From NCBI GenBank assembly GCA_017354595.1, contig JAFMQQ010000150.1, positions 1 to 7,201 on the forward strand: 7,201 bases of DNA. The letters are read 5' to 3'. The notes under the pieces are model-generated. The model searched no databases. It saw only the letters and a list, made by a program, of their open reading frames with translations, and had not been told where the DNA came from. The DNA comes from Micromonosporaceae bacterium. GTDB taxonomy: Bacteria > Actinomycetota > Actinomycetes > Mycobacteriales > Micromonosporaceae. The translations under genes were made by a program, and so were the position numbers. This document shows positions 5,587 through 7,201 of the stretch, one piece after another; position 1 is the stretch's first letter, and every line of letters starts with the position of its first letter.

Positions 5587-6180
5587 GTGGACGGAGTAAC
5601 CATCACGTTCCTTTCCATCGGCGGTCTCGCGCTGCTGCTGCTGCTCATCTCCGTCATCGGCGGACACGACGTCCACATTGGACATATTGATCTCGGCGGG
5701 ACGCACGCCGGCGGCGCCGACGGTGGTGGGTTCCAGGTGACACTCCCGGCCATCGCCGGGTTCATCGGCGCCTTCGGCTTCGGTGGCGCCATCGTCGCGG
5801 CGCTCTCCCCCTGGCACGGCGCCGGGACCGCGCTACTGTCCACTCTGGTCGGTCTGGTCGCCGGAGTCCCGATGGCCTGGCTGAGTGGCCGGTTGATGCT
5901 CGCCGCCATGCGGATGCGTACCGACGCGACCCCGACCAGCCTCGACCTCGTCGGTGCCACCGGAGTCGTGGTCACTCCGGTGCCCACCGACGGGTACGGC
6001 GAGGTGCGGGTCATGGTCGCCGGGCAGCCGATGAAGCTCAACGCGCGGGCCACGGTACCGCTGGCCATCGGTACCCGCATCTTCGTGATCGAAGTCCCCA
6101 GCCCGACCAGTGTCCTGGTCGAGCCGGATCCGTTGCCACCACTTCCACCCAACCCACTTGAGCAGAGAGAAGCGTCATGA
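5587..6180 (+). CDS. NfeD-family membrane protein (OB-fold, flotillin partner)
   Basis: This 197-residue membrane protein is the partner of the downstream flotillin, like YuaF in the Bacillus yuaF-floT operon. It is the short form, without the ClpP-like protease domain of long NfeD proteins. Residues 4-26 form the first membrane helix. A His-rich external or loop segment follows (27-40, with His27, 30, 33 and 40). Two or more membrane helices lie at about 51-108, and an OB-fold C-terminal domain at about 119-180 starts LVGATGVVV, with GYGEVRVMV and ending IFVIEV. The tail is Pro-rich. The GTG at 5587 was chosen because GGGAGGAG (5572-5579) lies 7 bases upstream. An in-frame GTG at 5500 would add 29 residues with no such site. 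It overlaps the flotillin gene at ATGA, implying translational coupling. Confidence 0.86.
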   Translation: MDGVTITFLSIGGLALLLLLISVIGGHDVHIGHIDLGGTHAGGADGGGFQVTLPAIAGFIGAFGFGGAIVAALSPWHGAGTALLSTLVGLVAGVPMAWLSGRLMLAAMRMRTDATPTSLDLVGATGVVVTPVPTDGYGEVRVMVAGQPMKLNARATVPLAIGTRIFVIEVPSPTSVLVEPDPLPPLPPNPLEQREAS

Positions 6181-7201
6181 TGCCCCTGGTGCTCGCGATC
6201 GTCGGCGCCGTGCTGCTGGTACTGCTGATCGTCATCTTCATCCTGTCCCGGATCAAGGTCGCCGGTCCGAACGAGGCCTTCATCGTGACCGGTCGCAAGG
6301 GGCGCTCCGTCAAGACGGCTGACGGTACGACCGTCACCGACCTCTCCGGCCAGAAGGTGGTGATGGGTGCGTCGATCTTCGTGATGCCGGTGGTGCAGCG
6401 GCTGTACAAGCTCGACCTGTCCAGCCGGGAGATCCCGGTCTCGGTCAGCGGCGCGGTCAGCCAGCAGGGCATCCGCTGCGACGCCGACGGGGTCGCAATC
6501 GTCAAGGTCGGCGGTACCGCGGAGATGATCCGCCCGGCCGCCCAGCGGTTCCTGCAGCAGCAGGACCGCATCGAGGCATTCACCGGCCAGGTGCTCTCCG
6601 GCGCGCTGCGCTCTGTCGTCGGCCGGCTCACCGTCGAGCAGATAATCCGGGACCGGGCGGCGTTCGCCGCGCACGTCGCGGAGGAGGCGGAGAGCGCGCT
6701 GACCCACCAGGGTCTGATCCTGGACGCCTTCCAGCTCGAGGACATCCGCACCGCCGGCTCGTACCTGCAGGATCTCGGCCGTCCCGAGGCGGCCCGGGTG
6801 CTGAAGGCGGCGGCGATCGCCGAGGCCCAGGCGCGCCAGTCGGCGGAGCAGGAGCGGATGAAGGCCGAAGAGGCGATCGCCGAGTCCGAGCGCAACCTGG
6901 CCCTGAAGAAGGCGGCGGTACAGGCCGAGATCGACGCGGCGAAGGCGAAGTCGGCGGCGGCCGGTCCGCTGGCCGAGGCGGAGCGGCAGCAGGCGATCCT
7001 CACCGAGCAGCAGAAGGTGGCCGAGCGCAACGCCGAGCTGAAGGAGCGTCAGCTCGACACGGAGGTACGCAAGCCCGCCGACGCGGCGCGGTACAAGGTG
7101 GAGCAGGAGGCGGAGGCGGCCCGCAGCGCCGCGGTACTGCGGGCCGACGCGGACCGCCAGGCGACCATCGCGGCCGCCCAGGCCGCCGCCGAACAGGCCA
7201 A
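6177..7201 (+). CDS. Flotillin / SPFH-domain protein, C-terminus outside window
   Basis: Flotillins scaffold membrane microdomains, and 341 residues of this one are visible. The frame has no stop before the window end; family members are often about 480-510 residues. A hydrophobic N-terminal segment (about 3-24, PLVLAIVGAVLLVLLIVIFI) anchors it. The SPFH/band-7 domain follows (about 28-190), with VAGPNEAFIVTG, DLSSREIPV and the helical LRSVVGRLTVEQIIRDR. After YLQDLGRPEAARV (196-208) comes a long Ala/Glu/Lys/Arg-rich coiled-coil region with the flotillin-typical VRKPADAARY (KPADA at 299-303). Two ATGs are possible, at 6177 and 6180; GAGAAG (6167-6172) is better spaced for 6180. Either overlaps the nfeD stop. 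NfeD and flotillin are expected to act together at the membrane in lipid-domain organisation, perhaps in cell-envelope stress. Confidence 0.93.
   Translation, partial: MMPLVLAIVGAVLLVLLIVIFILSRIKVAGPNEAFIVTGRKGRSVKTADGTTVTDLSGQKVVMGASIFVMPVVQRLYKLDLSSREIPVSVSGAVSQQGIRCDADGVAIVKVGGTAEMIRPAAQRFLQQQDRIEAFTGQVLSGALRSVVGRLTVEQIIRDRAAFAAHVAEEAESALTHQGLILDAFQLEDIRTAGSYLQDLGRPEAARVLKAAAIAEAQARQSAEQERMKAEEAIAESERNLALKKAAVQAEIDAAKAKSAAAGPLAEAERQQAILTEQQKVAERNAELKERQLDTEVRKPADAARYKVEQEAEAARSAAVLRADADRQATIAAAQAAAEQA

Noticed and set aside
4501..5817. 438-residue open frame on the minus strand
   Set aside because: It runs antisense to NfeD and out of frame through ogt and the DUF397 gene. It is Arg/Pro/Gly-rich with no recognisable domain, as expected of shadow frames in GC-rich DNA.
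5517..6707. 396-residue open frame on the minus strand
   Set aside because: It is antisense to the well-supported nfeD and flotillin genes, with a low-complexity product and no family resemblance.
6038..7030. 330-residue minus-strand frame rich in Ala/Ser
   Set aside because: It is a mirror of the flotillin coiled-coil codons; composition only, no plausible start site.

Overview
The window is very GC-rich, with strong third-position G/C bias and GTG starts. It carries a gene order typical of actinobacterial chromosomes. The block bifunctional PBP - DUF5318 - PadR regulator - actinobacterial inositol-3-phosphate synthase matches, from memory, the ponA1/Rv0049/Rv0047c/ino1 neighbourhood of Mycobacterium tuberculosis. 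The protein flavour fits best with a Micromonosporaceae-like organism (Micromonospora, Salinispora or Actinoplanes type). Genus is inference; class Actinomycetes is secure.

Layout. Positions 1-850 (minus) hold the N-terminal 283 residues of a class A penicillin-binding protein; its C-terminus lies outside the window. Positions 963-1394 (minus) hold a small zinc-ribbon DUF5318 protein. A divergent control region follows (1395-1554) with a perfect 23-bp palindrome, a probable operator. Next come a PadR-family regulator (1555-2136) and ino1 (2205-3284), probably one operon, closed by a strong hairpin terminator (3329-3364). Positions 3465-4571 contain two tandem paralogous genes of almost identical length. 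Each encodes a DUF6584-like, TPR-like protein with one C-terminal membrane anchor. An ogt-type O6-alkylguanine-DNA alkyltransferase lies convergently on the minus strand (4590-5093). An orphan DUF397 gene follows (5216-5440), then two copies of a hairpin repeat (5444-5499). Last is an overlapping pair: an NfeD/OB-fold membrane protein (5587-6180) and a flotillin (6177 to the window end, C-terminus missing).

How the genes fit together. The left half joins envelope building (peptidoglycan polymerase) with supply of inositol-3-phosphate for phosphatidylinositol, its mannosides and mycothiol, under a PadR regulator that probably controls itself and ino1 from the palindrome. The right half is a string of short transcription units. 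The NfeD-flotillin pair is a membrane-microdomain module like yuaF-floT of Bacillus. No tRNA, rRNA, CRISPR array, transposon or phage gene was seen, and no gene-free stretch exceeds 300 bases. Nothing here is clearly a new defence or mobile system. The points most worth following up are the duplicated tail-anchored DUF6584 genes (one with a rare TTA codon), the operator, the Gly-for-Pro change in the alkyltransferase active site, and the duplicated hairpins.
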